Below, piece after piece: positions 8,491 to 17,012 of a DNA stretch of 64,000 nucleotides. The DNA is from Nocardioides marmorisolisilvae. Its GTDB lineage: Bacteria > Actinomycetota > Actinomycetes > Propionibacteriales > Nocardioidaceae. A model generated the notes under the pieces. That model saw only the letters and a list, made by a program, of their open reading frames with translations, did not search any database and was not told the DNA's origin. A program made the position numbers and the translations under genes. The stretch spans positions 1,658,564 through 1,722,563 of the forward strand of contig NZ_RJSG01000002.1 in NCBI RefSeq assembly GCF_003725775.1. The letters are read 5' to 3'. The number at the start of each line of letters is the position of its first letter. The first letter of the stretch is position 1.

Positions 8491-11400
8491 CCGGGCCCCA
8501 GCAGCTGCTTGAGGTCGGCGAACAGCGCCGGGCTCGGCGCCACCCGCAACCGGTCGTCGAGACGCATCACGGTGGTGGACTGGCGGCTCATCAGCTTCAG
8601 CCGCACCTCGGACATACCCGGGTGGGTGGCCAGCACCTCCTTGAGCTGCTCCACCACCGGAGGGGTGCATCGGGTCGAAGGCATCGAGATCACCACTGGT
8701 CCGCTCGGTCCGTCGTTGATGTCCGGGAGGGTGACCTCCTGGCCGTGCAGCTCGGGCTGGTCCTTCTGGCGCGAGAGGCGACCCTTGACGGTCACGATCG
8801 CATCGGGCGTCAGCGAGGTCGCGGCGAGCTGGTAGGCGCTCGGGAACAGCAGCACCTCGATGGCACCCTCGAGGTCCTCCAGCGTGACCATCGCCCAGGT
8901 GTCCCCGCGCTTGGTCAGCTTGCGCTGCACCGAGGTGATCAGGCCCGAGACCGTCACCGTCGTACCGTCTGCCCGCTCCTCGTCGAGCAGCAGCTGGCCG
9001 ATGGTGCAGTCGCTGGTCGCGGCCAGGACGTGCTCGACGCCCAGCAGCGGGTGGTCACTGACGTAGAGGCCGAGCATCTCGCGCTCGTGACCGAGCAGCG
9101 TCATCTTGTCCCAGTCCTCGATGTCGGGGACCGAGACCGCGATGCCGAACCCGGCGTCGCCGCCGCCGACGTCGTCCATCCCGGCGAACAACGAGTCCTG
9201 CCCGATCGCCTCGTTCTTCTTCAGGTCGGCGTACTGGTCGACCGCGACCTCGTGGATCGCCACCAGCGCGCGCCGCTTGTGCTTCATGTCGTCGAACGCA
9301 CCGGCCTTGGCCAGCGACTCGATGACCCGCTTGTTGCAGACCACCGCCGGGACCTTGTCCATGAAGTCGTTGAAATCGACGTAGCGGCCCTTCTCGCCGC
9401 GCGCCGCCACGATCCCGTCGACCACGTTGTGACCGACGTTGCGGATCGCGGTCAGGCCGAAACGGATGTCGTTGCCGACCGGCGTGAAGTCGTGCGCGGA
9501 CTCGTTGACGTCCGGCGGGAGCACCTGGATCTTCATCCGGCGGCACTCGTTGAGGTAGATCGCCATCTTGTCCTTGCTGTCCTTCACCGAGGTCAGCAGG
9601 GCGGCCATGTACTCCGTCGGGTAGTTCGCCTTGAGGTAGGAGGTCCAGTACGTGATGACGCCGTACGCGGCGGAGTGCGACTTGTTGAACGCGTAGTCGG
9701 CGAACGGGACGAGGATCTCCCAGAGCTTCTTGATCGCGTCGCGCGGGTAGCCGCGCTCGAGCATGCCGGCCTCGAAGCCGTCGTACTCCTTGGCGAGCTT
9801 CTCGGCGTCCTTCTTGCCCATCGCTCGCCGCATGTTGTCAGCGGCACCCAGGGAGAAGCCGGCGAGCACCTGCGCGATCGCCATCACCTGCTCCTGGTAG
9901 ACGATCAGGCCGTAGGTCTCCCCCAGCACCGGCTCGAGCGCGTCGGCCAGGGCGGGGTGGATCGGCTCGATCGGCTGACGCCCGTTCTTGCGGTGGGCGT
10001 ACTTGTTGTGCGAGTCCGCGCCCATCGGCCCGGGACGGTAGAGCGCCGAGACAGCGGTGATGTCGGCGAACTGGTCGGGCTGCATCGAGCGCAGCAGCGC
10101 GCGCATACCGCCACCATCGAGCTGGAAGACGCCGAGCGTGTCACCGCGACCCATCAGCTCGTAGGTGGCGCGGTCGTCGAACGGCAGCTCCTCGAGCACG
10201 ACCTTCTCGCCGCGGTTGGCCTCGATGTTGACCAGCGCGTCCTCGAGGATCCGCAGGTTGGAGAGGCCGAGGAAGTCCATCTTGACCAGCCCGAGCGACT
10301 CGCACATCGGGTAGTCGAACTGGGTGATGACGGCGCCGTCCTGCGGTCGCGCCATGATCGGCACGATGTCGATCAGCGGCTCGCTGGACATGATCACGCC
10401 GGCGGCGTGCACGCCCCAGTTGCGGATCTGGCCCTCGAGTCCGAGGGCGGTGCCGTAGATCGTCCGCACGTCGGGGTCGTTGTCGTGCAGGGTGCGGAAC
10501 TCGCCACCCTCGTTGAAGCGCTTGTGCTCGGGATCGAAGATGTCCTTGAGCGGGACGCCCTTGCCCATCACGTCGGGCGGCAGCGCCTTGGTGATCTTGT
10601 CGCCGATCGCGAAGCCGTGGTCGAGCACCCGGGCCGCGTCCTTGATCGCGGCCTTCGCCTTGAGCCGGCCGAAGGTGGCGATCTGGGCGACCCGGTCGGC
10701 ACCGTACTTCTGGGTCACGTACTGGATGACCTCGCCGCGACGGGCGTCGTCGAAGTCGATGTCGAAGTCGGGCATCGAGGGACGCTCGGGGTTCAGGAAC
10801 CGCTCGAAGAACAGGCCGTGCTCCAGCGGGCACAGGTCGGTGATCCGCAGTGCGTACGCGGCGATGGAGCCGGCACCGGACCCGCGGCCGGGACCGACCC
10901 GGATGCCGTTGTCCTTGGCCCAGTTGATGAAGTCGGCGACCACCAGGTAGTAGCCGCAATAGCCCTTCTGCGAGATGACACCGAGCTCCATCTCGACCCG
11001 GTCGCGCACGTCCTGGTCGAGTCGCTCACCCGGGTAGCGCGCCTCGATGCCGCGCCACACCTCGGCGCGGAACCAGGACTCCTCGGTCTCCCCCGCCGGC
11101 ACGTCGGCGCGGGCCATGTAGCCACCGGTGGACTCGGTGAACTCGACGTTGCAGCGCTCGGCGATCGCCAGGGTGTTGTCGCACGCCTCCGGCATCGAGA
11201 ACTGGTCGGCCCAGAGCTGGCGCATCTCGGCAGCGGACTTGATGTAGTAGCCGCCGCCGTCGAACTTGAGCCGGTTGGTGTCCGAGAGCCGCTTGCCGGA
11301 AGCGACGCAGATCAGGGCGTCGTGGGCGTCGGCGTCCTCCGGGTTGTTGTAGTGCGAGTCGTTGGTGGCGATCGGCGGGATGCCGAGCTGCTTGCCGAGC

Positions 11401-12035
11401 TTGAGGAGGTCCTCGCGCACCCGCTTCTCGATGGAGATGCCGTGGTCCATGAGCTCGAGGAAGACGTTGTCGCGACCGAAGATGTCCTGGAGCTCGCCGG
11501 CCTCCTGGACTGCCTCGTCCCACTGGCCCAGCCGCAACCGGGTCTGGATCGCCCCGCTCGGGCAGCCGGTGCTGACGATCAGACCCTTGCTGTGCTCGGC
11601 CAGGATCTCCTTGTCCATCCGGGGCTTGTAGAAGTAGCCCTCGAGGCTGGACCGCGAGGAGAGCCGGAAGAGGTTGTGCATCCCCTCGGTGCTCTCCGAC
11701 CACATCGTCATGTGGGTGTAGGCGCCGCCGCCGGCGACGTCGTCGCCACCCTCCTCGGCCGCGTCGCCCCGCCCCCAGCGGACCCGGCGGCGCTCGGAGC
11801 GCAGCGTGCCCGGGGTGATGTAGGCCTCGATGCCGATGATCGGCTTCACGCCGTACCGCTTCGCCTTGGAGTAGAAGTCGTAGGCGCCGTGCAGGTTCCC
11901 GTGGTCGGTCATCGCGATCGACGACATCCCCAGCTCGCTCACCCGGGAGAACAGGCCGTCCAGCAGCGAGGCCCCGTCGAGCATCGAGTACTCGGTGTGG
12001 ACGTGCAGGTGGACGAAGTCGTCGCCAGTGGCCAT
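8478..12035 (-). CDS. dnaE: DNA polymerase III alpha subunit DnaE1
   Basis: An 1185-aa replicative polymerase. It begins with a PHP domain (HLHVHTEYSMLDG, AMTDHGNLHGAYDFY), which in actinobacterial DnaE1 is a metal-dependent 3'-5' proofreading exonuclease. The C-family palm carries the catalytic acidic motif PDFDIDFDDARR, followed by fingers (GLIVYQEQVMAIAQ), an HhH region, and a C-terminal OB fold (about 970-1090). Length matches DnaE1, not the shorter SOS enzyme DnaE2. There is no intein. ATG 12035 is chosen because it sits directly before the PHP motif; a longer frame upstream has no similarity. A 233-nt gap separates it from the divergent DnaB-like gene. Confidence 0.97.
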   Translation of the reverse strand: MATGDDFVHLHVHTEYSMLDGASLLDGLFSRVSELGMSSIAMTDHGNLHGAYDFYSKAKRYGVKPIIGIEAYITPGTLRSERRRVRWGRGDAAEEGGDDVAGGGAYTHMTMWSESTEGMHNLFRLSSRSSLEGYFYKPRMDKEILAEHSKGLIVSTGCPSGAIQTRLRLGQWDEAVQEAGELQDIFGRDNVFLELMDHGISIEKRVREDLLKLGKQLGIPPIATNDSHYNNPEDADAHDALICVASGKRLSDTNRLKFDGGGYYIKSAAEMRQLWADQFSMPEACDNTLAIAERCNVEFTESTGGYMARADVPAGETEESWFRAEVWRGIEARYPGERLDQDVRDRVEMELGVISQKGYCGYYLVVADFINWAKDNGIRVGPGRGSGAGSIAAYALRITDLCPLEHGLFFERFLNPERPSMPDFDIDFDDARRGEVIQYVTQKYGADRVAQIATFGRLKAKAAIKDAARVLDHGFAIGDKITKALPPDVMGKGVPLKDIFDPEHKRFNEGGEFRTLHDNDPDVRTIYGTALGLEGQIRNWGVHAAGVIMSSEPLIDIVPIMARPQDGAVITQFDYPMCESLGLVKMDFLGLSNLRILEDALVNIEANRGEKVVLEELPFDDRATYELMGRGDTLGVFQLDGGGMRALLRSMQPDQFADITAVSALYRPGPMGADSHNKYAHRKNGRQPIEPIHPALADALEPVLGETYGLIVYQEQVMAIAQVLAGFSLGAADNMRRAMGKKDAEKLAKEYDGFEAGMLERGYPRDAIKKLWEILVPFADYAFNKSHSAAYGVITYWTSYLKANYPTEYMAALLTSVKDSKDKMAIYLNECRRMKIQVLPPDVNESAHDFTPVGNDIRFGLTAIRNVGHNVVDGIVAARGEKGRYVDFNDFMDKVPAVVCNKRVIESLAKAGAFDDMKHKRRALVAIHEVAVDQYADLKKNEAIGQDSLFAGMDDVGGGDAGFGIAVSVPDIEDWDKMTLLGHEREMLGLYVSDHPLLGVEHVLAATSDCTIGQLLLDEERADGTTVTVSGLITSVQRKLTKRGDTWAMVTLEDLEGAIEVLLFPSAYQLAATSLTPDAIVTVKGRLSRQKDQPELHGQEVTLPDINDGPSGPVVISMPSTRCTPPVVEQLKEVLATHPGMSEVRLKLMSRQSTTVMRLDDRLRVAPSPALFADLKQLLGPGCLG

Positions 12036-12268
12036 GGAGCGGGGTACACACCTTCCCGTGGGGTCGTTTAAGCGGTACGCCGGAGCATCGCGAACTGCCT
12101 GGGGAAGAGTGTCAGCGTACGACGTCCAGCGCTCTGATTCTGGCAGGTGGCACCGACACGCCAAGGACCGGGACGAGACAGCTCCGTCGGAAGGAAGAGG
12201 ATTCCGGCGCGTCCCGTCGACACGCCGAGCCAGCAAATCTGTCGGCCCTCCATGCCAGGGTCTGAGAC
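12036..12268. other. Divergent intergenic region between dnaE and the DnaB-like cassette
   Basis: These 233 nt must hold the promoters of dnaE (minus) and of the cassette (plus). I see no strong inverted repeat or known box. GC is somewhat lower than in surrounding genes, and the stretch just before 12269 (AGGGTCTGAGAC) offers only a weak ribosome binding site for the ATG. Confidence 0.5.
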
Positions 12269-13093
12269 ATGGGAACCTCCGCTGTGATCGACCGGCTCAA
12301 CGCGCTCGTCGAGCCCAGCTTCGCTCCCACCACGACGGTCCCGACCGGACTCGACGCTCTCGACGTCGCGCTTGACGGAGGCCTGCGGCGCGGGCAGGTC
12401 GTCGCCGTCACGAGCAGACCGGGCGTCGGCTGCTCGACGTTCGCGACCGGCCTGGCCCGGTACGCGGCCTACCAGGCAGGGCTGAGCAGCGTGATGGTGG
12501 CGCCGAGGACCTCAGCCGACGAAATCGCCGCCCGCATCCTGTCCGCCGAAGCTCGAGTTCCGATCACCCAGATCCGTTCGGGAGTGTTGGACGAGAGCAG
12601 CCGTCAGAGGCTTCGGGACAGCAAGGCGCGCTTGAAAACCGACCTATTAGCGATCTCTGCAGGGTGGGGGCCTCCATCATCGGCTGCCGACCCGGTCGAG
12701 CACGGCCGCTGGAACGACCGCGACCTCATCGTTCTCGACGATATCAACTACTACTTCGACGGTTCGACGTCGATCTTGTTGCCCCGGCTGCGTGACCATG
12801 CCCGACGCACAAGCTCCGCCGTCGTGGTCGTCGCCCCGTTGTCGGCGTCCGCGAGTACGGATGCTCCCGACCTGCGGGAGATCGGTGCACTGGGCACGGT
12901 CTGGGAGGACGCAGACCTGGTCATCTCGATCCATCGTGACGACGTCTCCTGCCAGGACTCGAGCCGGCCAGGTGAAGCCGAACTGACGATCGCCAAGCAT
13001 CGCTACGGTGCCCAACGGACCATTAGCGTGCTATTCCAGGGGCACTACGCCCGCTTCGTCCCGTACGCCGCACAGCCGGGAGGCAAACCATGA
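12269..13093 (+). CDS. Stand-alone DnaB-type RecA-fold domain with degenerate Walker A
   Basis: A 274-aa protein that follows the C-terminal RecA-like domain of the replicative helicase DnaB almost motif by motif, without the DnaB N-terminal domain. Visible are TGLDALDVALDGGLRRGQ (about 26-43), TSADEIAARILSAEA (helicase H1a-like), DLREIGALGTVWEDADLVIS (about 201-220), and AKHRYGAQ...FQGHYARF (about 242-263), which matches the DnaB arginine-finger/DNA-loop segment. The Walker A loop reads SRPGVGCST, so the phosphate-binding Lys is Cys55. Walker B is IVLDDIN, and the motif-H3 Gln is lost (VVAPLSASAS). ATP hydrolysis is therefore doubtful. The stop overlaps the next ATG (ATGA). Codon 127 is TTA, very rare in this genome. 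Function is unknown. Confidence 0.85.
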   Translation: MGTSAVIDRLNALVEPSFAPTTTVPTGLDALDVALDGGLRRGQVVAVTSRPGVGCSTFATGLARYAAYQAGLSSVMVAPRTSADEIAARILSAEARVPITQIRSGVLDESSRQRLRDSKARLKTDLLAISAGWGPPSSAADPVEHGRWNDRDLIVLDDINYYFDGSTSILLPRLRDHARRTSSAVVVVAPLSASASTDAPDLREIGALGTVWEDADLVISIHRDDVSCQDSSRPGEAELTIAKHRYGAQRTISVLFQGHYARFVPYAAQPGGKP

Positions 13094-13749
13094 ATGCACT
13101 TGCTGATCGGATAAGCCATCAGCTCGCACAGCCGACCGCGGCCGAGCACCTGCGGGCGTATTTCGACGACCGGAGCGACGGGAATCGATTCACCGGGCGA
13201 CACTTTGAAACACTCGGCGGCGGAGGCGACCGAACTGGAAACGAAAACCAGTTCACGGCGACCGATCTCATCGCGATCGAGGCGTTGAGCGTCAGTGTTC
13301 TGATCGAGACGGCTGTCGAGCTCATCGAAGGACCGGGCGGTCGGCTCGCGGCAGACATGCTCAGGCGGATTCCGACCGACGCGGTACTCGGGAGTGCGGA
13401 CGCCACGCTGCATATCCGCCCGGGCTCGCCCGCCGACGATCTCTGGGGACACCTCACGAAGATGCCTGGAGTCGGCTGGGTCATCGCCGGCAAGCTGATG
13501 GCCCGCAAGCGTCCGCATTTGATCCCGGTCTACGACGACGTCGTGCGCTGCGTCCTGGGCCACCCGGACAACTTCTGGCTCGAACTGGACGAAGCACTTC
13601 GCTCACACACGGTGCGCAATCAGATCGCGGAACTGAGGACGGCAGGGGCAGTTCCAGCCGTTGTCTCCGACCTCCGGATCATCGACGTGATCCTGTGGAT
13701 GAGCCATCGGGTCGAGCACCGCGCCGGAGACTGCGGCGCGAACGCTTAG
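13090..13749 (+). CDS. DUF6308-like protein with a helix-hairpin-helix-like motif
   Basis: A 219-aa protein with noticeably lower GC (near 61-63%) than its neighbours and codons such as ATA. Residues 119-150 contain LTKMPGVGWVIAGKLMARKR followed by PHLIPVYDD, resembling the HhH-GPD segment of DNA glycosylases (LPGVG-type hairpin followed downstream by an Asp). The rest is helical without recognisable catalytic motifs. I believe it belongs to the actinobacterial DUF6308 group; a DNA-binding role is inference. It overlaps the DnaB-like gene by 4 nt (ATGA), so the two products are probably made together and may interact. It ends 1 nt from the convergent htpX stop. Confidence 0.78.
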   Translation: MNALADRISHQLAQPTAAEHLRAYFDDRSDGNRFTGRHFETLGGGGDRTGNENQFTATDLIAIEALSVSVLIETAVELIEGPGGRLAADMLRRIPTDAVLGSADATLHIRPGSPADDLWGHLTKMPGVGWVIAGKLMARKRPHLIPVYDDVVRCVLGHPDNFWLELDEALRSHTVRNQIAELRTAGAVPAVVSDLRIIDVILWMSHRVEHRAGDCGANA

Positions 13750-13750
13750 G

Positions 13751-14632
13751 TCAGACGCCCCCGCGGGCCATCTGCTGGAGCCGGGCGATCCGGTCCGCGG
13801 TCGGCGGGTGGGTGGAGAACAGCTTCGACATGTCCGCCGCCCGGAACGGGTTGGCGATCATCAGGTGGCTGGCGTTCTGCAGCTGCGGGGTCGGCTGGAG
13901 CGGCCGGGCCGCGATGCCGTTCTCCAGCTTGTTGAGCGCGCTCGCCAGGGCCATCGGGTCGCCAGTCAGCTTGGAGCCGTCCTCGTCGGCGTCGTACTCC
14001 CGGGTCCGCGAGATCGCCATCTGGATCACCGAGGCGGCGATCGGGGCGAGCAGTCCCATCAGGAGCAGGACGAACGGGTTCGGCCGGTCCTCGTCGTTGG
14101 AACCACCGCCGAACATCGAGGCGAACATCATCATCTGGGCGACCGAGGTGATCACGCCGGCCACGGCCGCGGCGACCGAGCTGGTCAGGATGTCGCGGTT
14201 GTAGACGTGCATCAGCTCGTGACCCAGGACGCCGCGCAGCTCGCGCTCGTCGAGGATCCCCAGGATCCCCTCGGTGCAGCAGACGGCGGCGTGCTCGGGG
14301 TTGCGGCCGGTCGCGAACGCGTTGGGCGCCTCGGTGGGCGAGACGAACAGCGTCGGCATCGGCTGACCGGCCTTGGCGGACAGTTCGCGGACGATCCGGT
14401 ACATCGCCGGCTGCTCCTGCTCGGTGACCGGGTAAGCCCGCATCGCCTTGATCGCGATCTTGTCCGAGTTCCAGTACCCGTACGCCGTCATGCCGACGCC
14501 GAAGAGGGCGAAGAGGAAGAGGAACGCGGGGCTGCCGGTCGAGGCGCTGACGAGGCCGCCGATGGCCAGGAGCAGGCCGAAGATCCCGCCGAGCAGGAGG
14601 GTGGTCTTCAGGCCGTTGAAGTGCTGGTGCAT
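13751..14632 (-). CDS. htpX: Zinc metalloprotease HtpX (M48B)
   Basis: A 293-aa membrane-embedded endopeptidase of membrane protein quality control. It begins [20 protein letters not shown], with two N-terminal TM segments (about 8-28 and 32-50). The zinc site [14 protein letters not shown] carries HExxH as HELMH near residue 130, and the downstream Glu ligand is in TREYDADE near residue 205. A second hydrophobic pair precedes it. ATG 14632 is chosen over an in-frame start 13 codons upstream, because HtpX proteins begin a few residues before the first TM. It converges with the DUF6308-like gene with a 1-nt gap. Confidence 0.93.
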   Translation of the reverse strand: MHQHFNGLKTTLLLGGIFGLLLAIGGLVSASTGSPAFLFLFALFGVGMTAYGYWNSDKIAIKAMRAYPVTEQEQPAMYRIVRELSAKAGQPMPTLFVSPTEAPNAFATGRNPEHAAVCCTEGILGILDERELRGVLGHELMHVYNRDILTSSVAAAVAGVITSVAQMMMFASMFGGGSNDEDRPNPFVLLLMGLLAPIAASVIQMAISRTREYDADEDGSKLTGDPMALASALNKLENGIAARPLQPTPQLQNASHLMIANPFRAADMSKLFSTHPPTADRIARLQQMARGGV

Positions 14633-14705
14633 GTCTTGCTCAACGTACCGCGCCGGCGCCTGGTTCCTCACCCGGGCGCCCGCTCACGTGAGCCCGCACA
14701 CGCTG

Positions 14706-15428
14706 CTAGCTGTCGCGCTCGTAGGCGTCCAGCGACTCACCGATCACCGTGTGCATGATCCGCGACAGCGCCGCCACCCCGAGGCCGGGTGCGTGGGCGG
14801 CCATCCGGGCGACGATCTCGGCCTCGCGCTCGGCGTCCCGACCGGACTGGCCCGGGTTCTCCTTGAAGCCCTGGACCGCGGTGGTGAGCGCGAACCGGCG
14901 AGCCAGCAGGAGCGCGAGCTCCCCGTCGACCTCGTCGATCTGGCTGCGCAGGAAGGCCAGCGGCTCCTGGCCGGGCCACACCATCCGGATGTCCGGGGAC
15001 CGCTCGGAGTTGCCGGACCCGTCGGTGTGCTCGAGCTCGATCAGCCCGTTGCGGTGGTAGAAGCTGCGTGCCCGGTCGTTGCTGGCGAACACCCAGAGCC
15101 CGAACCCGTCGGGACGCTGGGCCTTGACCAGGTCCAGCAGTGCCGCGCCGATCCCGCTGCCCTGACGGTGCGGGCCGACGTACAGGGCGTTCAGCCAGGG
15201 GCCGTCGAGCATCGCGTAGCCGAGGATGTCGCCGTCCTCGGCGAGCCAGTACTCCTGGCTCTCGACGTTCTCGCGGAACCAGGTCCGGATCTTCTCGTCG
15301 TCGCTGACCACCGGCGGCATCTGCGGCACCGCATCGCGCCGGGTGGCCAGGAAGAGCTCGGCGATCTCCTCGATGTCCTCGGCGGTACCGGGGCGCAGGA
15401 CCAGGTCGGCGACGTCGTCAGTGGGCAT
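14706..15428 (-). CDS. GNAT acetyltransferase fused to an AroQ-type chorismate mutase domain
   Basis: A 240-aa two-domain protein. Residues 1-150 form a GNAT fold, with the acetyl-CoA loop [14 protein letters not shown] (87-100) and the final strand/helix [19 protein letters not shown]. Residues 157-236 align with monofunctional AroQ chorismate mutase: [19 protein letters not shown], then Lys189 (GFKEN), Asp198/Arg201/Glu202 (RDAEREAE) and Ser232. These correspond to Arg11, Lys39, Asp48, Arg51, Glu52 and Ser84 of the E. coli enzyme. The Gln88 equivalent is Tyr236. Chorismate mutase would direct chorismate to prephenate for Phe/Tyr. The acetyl acceptor is unknown. The ATG overlaps the rluD stop by 11 nt; a GTG one codon upstream is also possible. 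Confidence 0.85.
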   Translation of the reverse strand: MPTDDVADLVLRPGTAEDIEEIAELFLATRRDAVPQMPPVVSDDEKIRTWFRENVESQEYWLAEDGDILGYAMLDGPWLNALYVGPHRQGSGIGAALLDLVKAQRPDGFGLWVFASNDRARSFYHRNGLIELEHTDGSGNSERSPDIRMVWPGQEPLAFLRSQIDEVDGELALLLARRFALTTAVQGFKENPGQSGRDAEREAEIVARMAAHAPGLGVAALSRIMHTVIGESLDAYERDS

Positions 15429-16455
15429 CACGGATCGTCTCCAGGGCGTCGGCGAGGTCGGAAGGGTAGGGCGAGGTGTACTCGACGTACTCCCCCGAGG
15501 CCGGGTGGGTGAACCCGAGCCGGACCGCGTGCAGCCACTGCCGCTCGAGCTTCAGCCGGCGGGCCAGGGTCGGGTCGGCGCCGTAGGTGAGGTCACCCAC
15601 GCAGGGGTGCTTGAGGGCCGCCATGTGCACCCGGATCTGGTGGGTGCGCCCGGTCTCGAGCCTGATCTCCAGGAGGCTCGCAAACCGGTGTGCCTCCAGC
15701 GTCTCGTAGTGGGTCACCGAGTGCTTGCCGTCCTCGCGCACCGCGAACTTCCAGTCCGACTTCGGCGCCCGCCCGATCGGGGCGTCGACCGTGCCCTCCA
15801 GCGGGTCCGGGTGACCTTGGACCAGGGCGTGGTAGATCTTGTCGATCTCGCGGTGGCGGAAGGCGTTCTTGAGCACCGAGTAGGCGCGCTCGCCCTTGCA
15901 GATCACCATCACGCCCGAGGTGCCGACGTCCAGGCGCTGCACGATGCCCTGGCGCTCCGCGGCCCCGCTGGTCGCGATCTGCACGCCGGCGGCGCGCAGG
16001 TGACCGACCACGGTCGGCCCGGTCCACCCCATCGACGGGTGCACCGCGACCCCGACCGGCTTGTCGATCACGACGATGGACTCGTCCTCGTGCAGGATCG
16101 TGATGCCGTCGACGAGCTCGGCGGTGATCGCGAGCGGGTCGGTCACCGGCGGCAGGACGACCTCGAGCAGGGTGCCCGGCAGCAGCCGGTCGGACTTCGC
16201 GGCGCCGGTGCCGTCGAGCTGGACGTGGCCGGCCCGGAGCAGCTCGGCCGCCTTCGAGCGCGAGATGCCGAACATCTGGGCCATCCCGACGTCGACCCGT
16301 TCCCCGGCGAGGCCCTCCGGCACCCGGAGTGCCCGGTGCTCACTTCCGGCTTCGATTCCGGGCTCGATTCCGGGCTCGCTCCCGGGCTCGCTCCCGGGCT
16401 CGCTCCCGGGCTCGTTCCCGGGCTCGCTCCCGGGCTCGCTCGCGAGCTCGCTCAT
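15418..16455 (-). CDS. rluD: RluA-family ribosomal large subunit pseudouridine synthase (RluD-like)
   Basis: A 345-aa enzyme that isomerises uridine to pseudouridine in 23S rRNA. Residues 1-40 are a low-complexity repeat of Ser-Glu-Pro-Gly not usual for the family. An S4 RNA-binding domain follows ([20 protein letters not shown], about 48-110), then the catalytic domain with the Asp motif [11 protein letters not shown] (family HRLDxxTSG; here QRLD) and the C-terminal [16 protein letters not shown]. The ATG at 16455 overlaps the lspA stop (ATGA), and the stop overlaps the GNAT-mutase start. The lspA-rluD order is conserved across actinobacteria. Confidence 0.93.
   Translation of the reverse strand: MSELASEPGSEPGNEPGSEPGSEPGSEPGIEPGIEAGSEHRALRVPEGLAGERVDVGMAQMFGISRSKAAELLRAGHVQLDGTGAAKSDRLLPGTLLEVVLPPVTDPLAITAELVDGITILHEDESIVVIDKPVGVAVHPSMGWTGPTVVGHLRAAGVQIATSGAAERQGIVQRLDVGTSGVMVICKGERAYSVLKNAFRHREIDKIYHALVQGHPDPLEGTVDAPIGRAPKSDWKFAVREDGKHSVTHYETLEAHRFASLLEIRLETGRTHQIRVHMAALKHPCVGDLTYGADPTLARRLKLERQWLHAVRLGFTHPASGEYVEYTSPYPSDLADALETIRDAH
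16356..16440 (-). repeat. 12-bp tandem repeat encoding SEPG units at the RluD N-terminus
   Basis: About seven imperfect copies of a 12-bp unit (plus-strand core CGGGCTCGCTCC, coding-strand core GAGCCCGGG) run from about 16356 to 16440 and encode repeated Ser-Glu-Pro-Gly, with single Asn and Ile variants. Copy number can change without shifting frame. It sits directly behind the rluD start, which overlaps the lspA stop. Confidence 0.9.
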
Positions 16456-17012
16456 CGAGCGGCCTCCGCCGGGTCCTGGTCGGTCGCGTCCCTCCGCCCG
16501 GAGAGCGGCACGCCGCGCACCGACTGGATCACGATGAGCGCCGCGGCCACGTTGATGCAGACGTCGGCGACGTTGAAGATCGGCCAGTGCGGCAGCTCGA
16601 GGAAATCGATGACGTGCCCGCGCAGCGGCGCGGGGTCCCGGAAGAACCGGTCGGTCAGGTTGCCGGCGATGCCGGCCAGGAGCAGCCCGAGCGCCCAGGC
16701 CCACACCGTGCTGCCCACCTTGCGGGTCAGCCAGCAGACCCCGACGAACGCGACGCACCCGAAGAGCGCGATCGCCGCCGTCATCGAGGTCCCGGTGCTG
16801 AAGGCCGCCCCGGCGTTGCGGGTCAGGTGGAGCTGCAGCAGCGAACCGACGAGCTTGACCGGCTCGTTCCCGAGCTGGTGGACGGCGACGACCTTGGTGA
16901 CCAGGTCGACGGCCCAGGCGCAGACAGCGACGCCGACGATGAGCCCGAGTCGGGACCTGTTGCCTCCTGACCGCTCCGTGTCGGTCAGCGACGCTCCTCG
17001 CGCTGCTTGCAT
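16452..17012 (-). CDS. lspA: Lipoprotein signal peptidase LspA
   Basis: A type II signal peptidase that cleaves prolipoproteins after lipidation. It has four TM segments and the two catalytic Asp motifs: [11 protein letters not shown] (family GNxxDR) and [10 protein letters not shown] (family FNxAD). The start is uncertain. ATG 17012 gives 186 aa but has no Shine-Dalgarno sequence and overlaps the previous gene by 28 nt. CTG 16988 overlaps the upstream TGA as CTGA, has GAGGAG a few nt before it, and leaves about 14 residues before the first TM ([19 protein letters not shown]), a typical LspA architecture. The order ileS-traR/dksA-lspA-rluD matches Streptomyces, though here ileS is divergent. 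Confidence 0.93.
   Translation of the reverse strand: MQAARGASLTDTERSGGNRSRLGLIVGVAVCAWAVDLVTKVVAVHQLGNEPVKLVGSLLQLHLTRNAGAAFSTGTSMTAAIALFGCVAFVGVCWLTRKVGSTVWAWALGLLLAGIAGNLTDRFFRDPAPLRGHVIDFLELPHWPIFNVADVCINVAAALIVIQSVRGVPLSGRRDATDQDPAEAAR

Noticed and set aside
8232..12071. An open frame of about 1280 codons antisense to dnaE, and another of about 1130 codons antisense to ileS (17963-21349)
   Set aside because: Both are low-complexity Arg/Val/Asp/Gly-rich translations with no family motif. Such long antisense frames are expected where third positions are almost all G or C.
12269..13749. Prophage or plasmid replication remnant
   Set aside because: A DnaB-like gene alone suggested phage, but there is no integrase, att repeat, terminase or structural gene, and the flanks are core genes.
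16356..16440. Assembly artefact in the 12-bp repeat
   Set aside because: The frame remains open through all units, and single-base variants between units argue for real sequence, though exact copy number may be misassembled.
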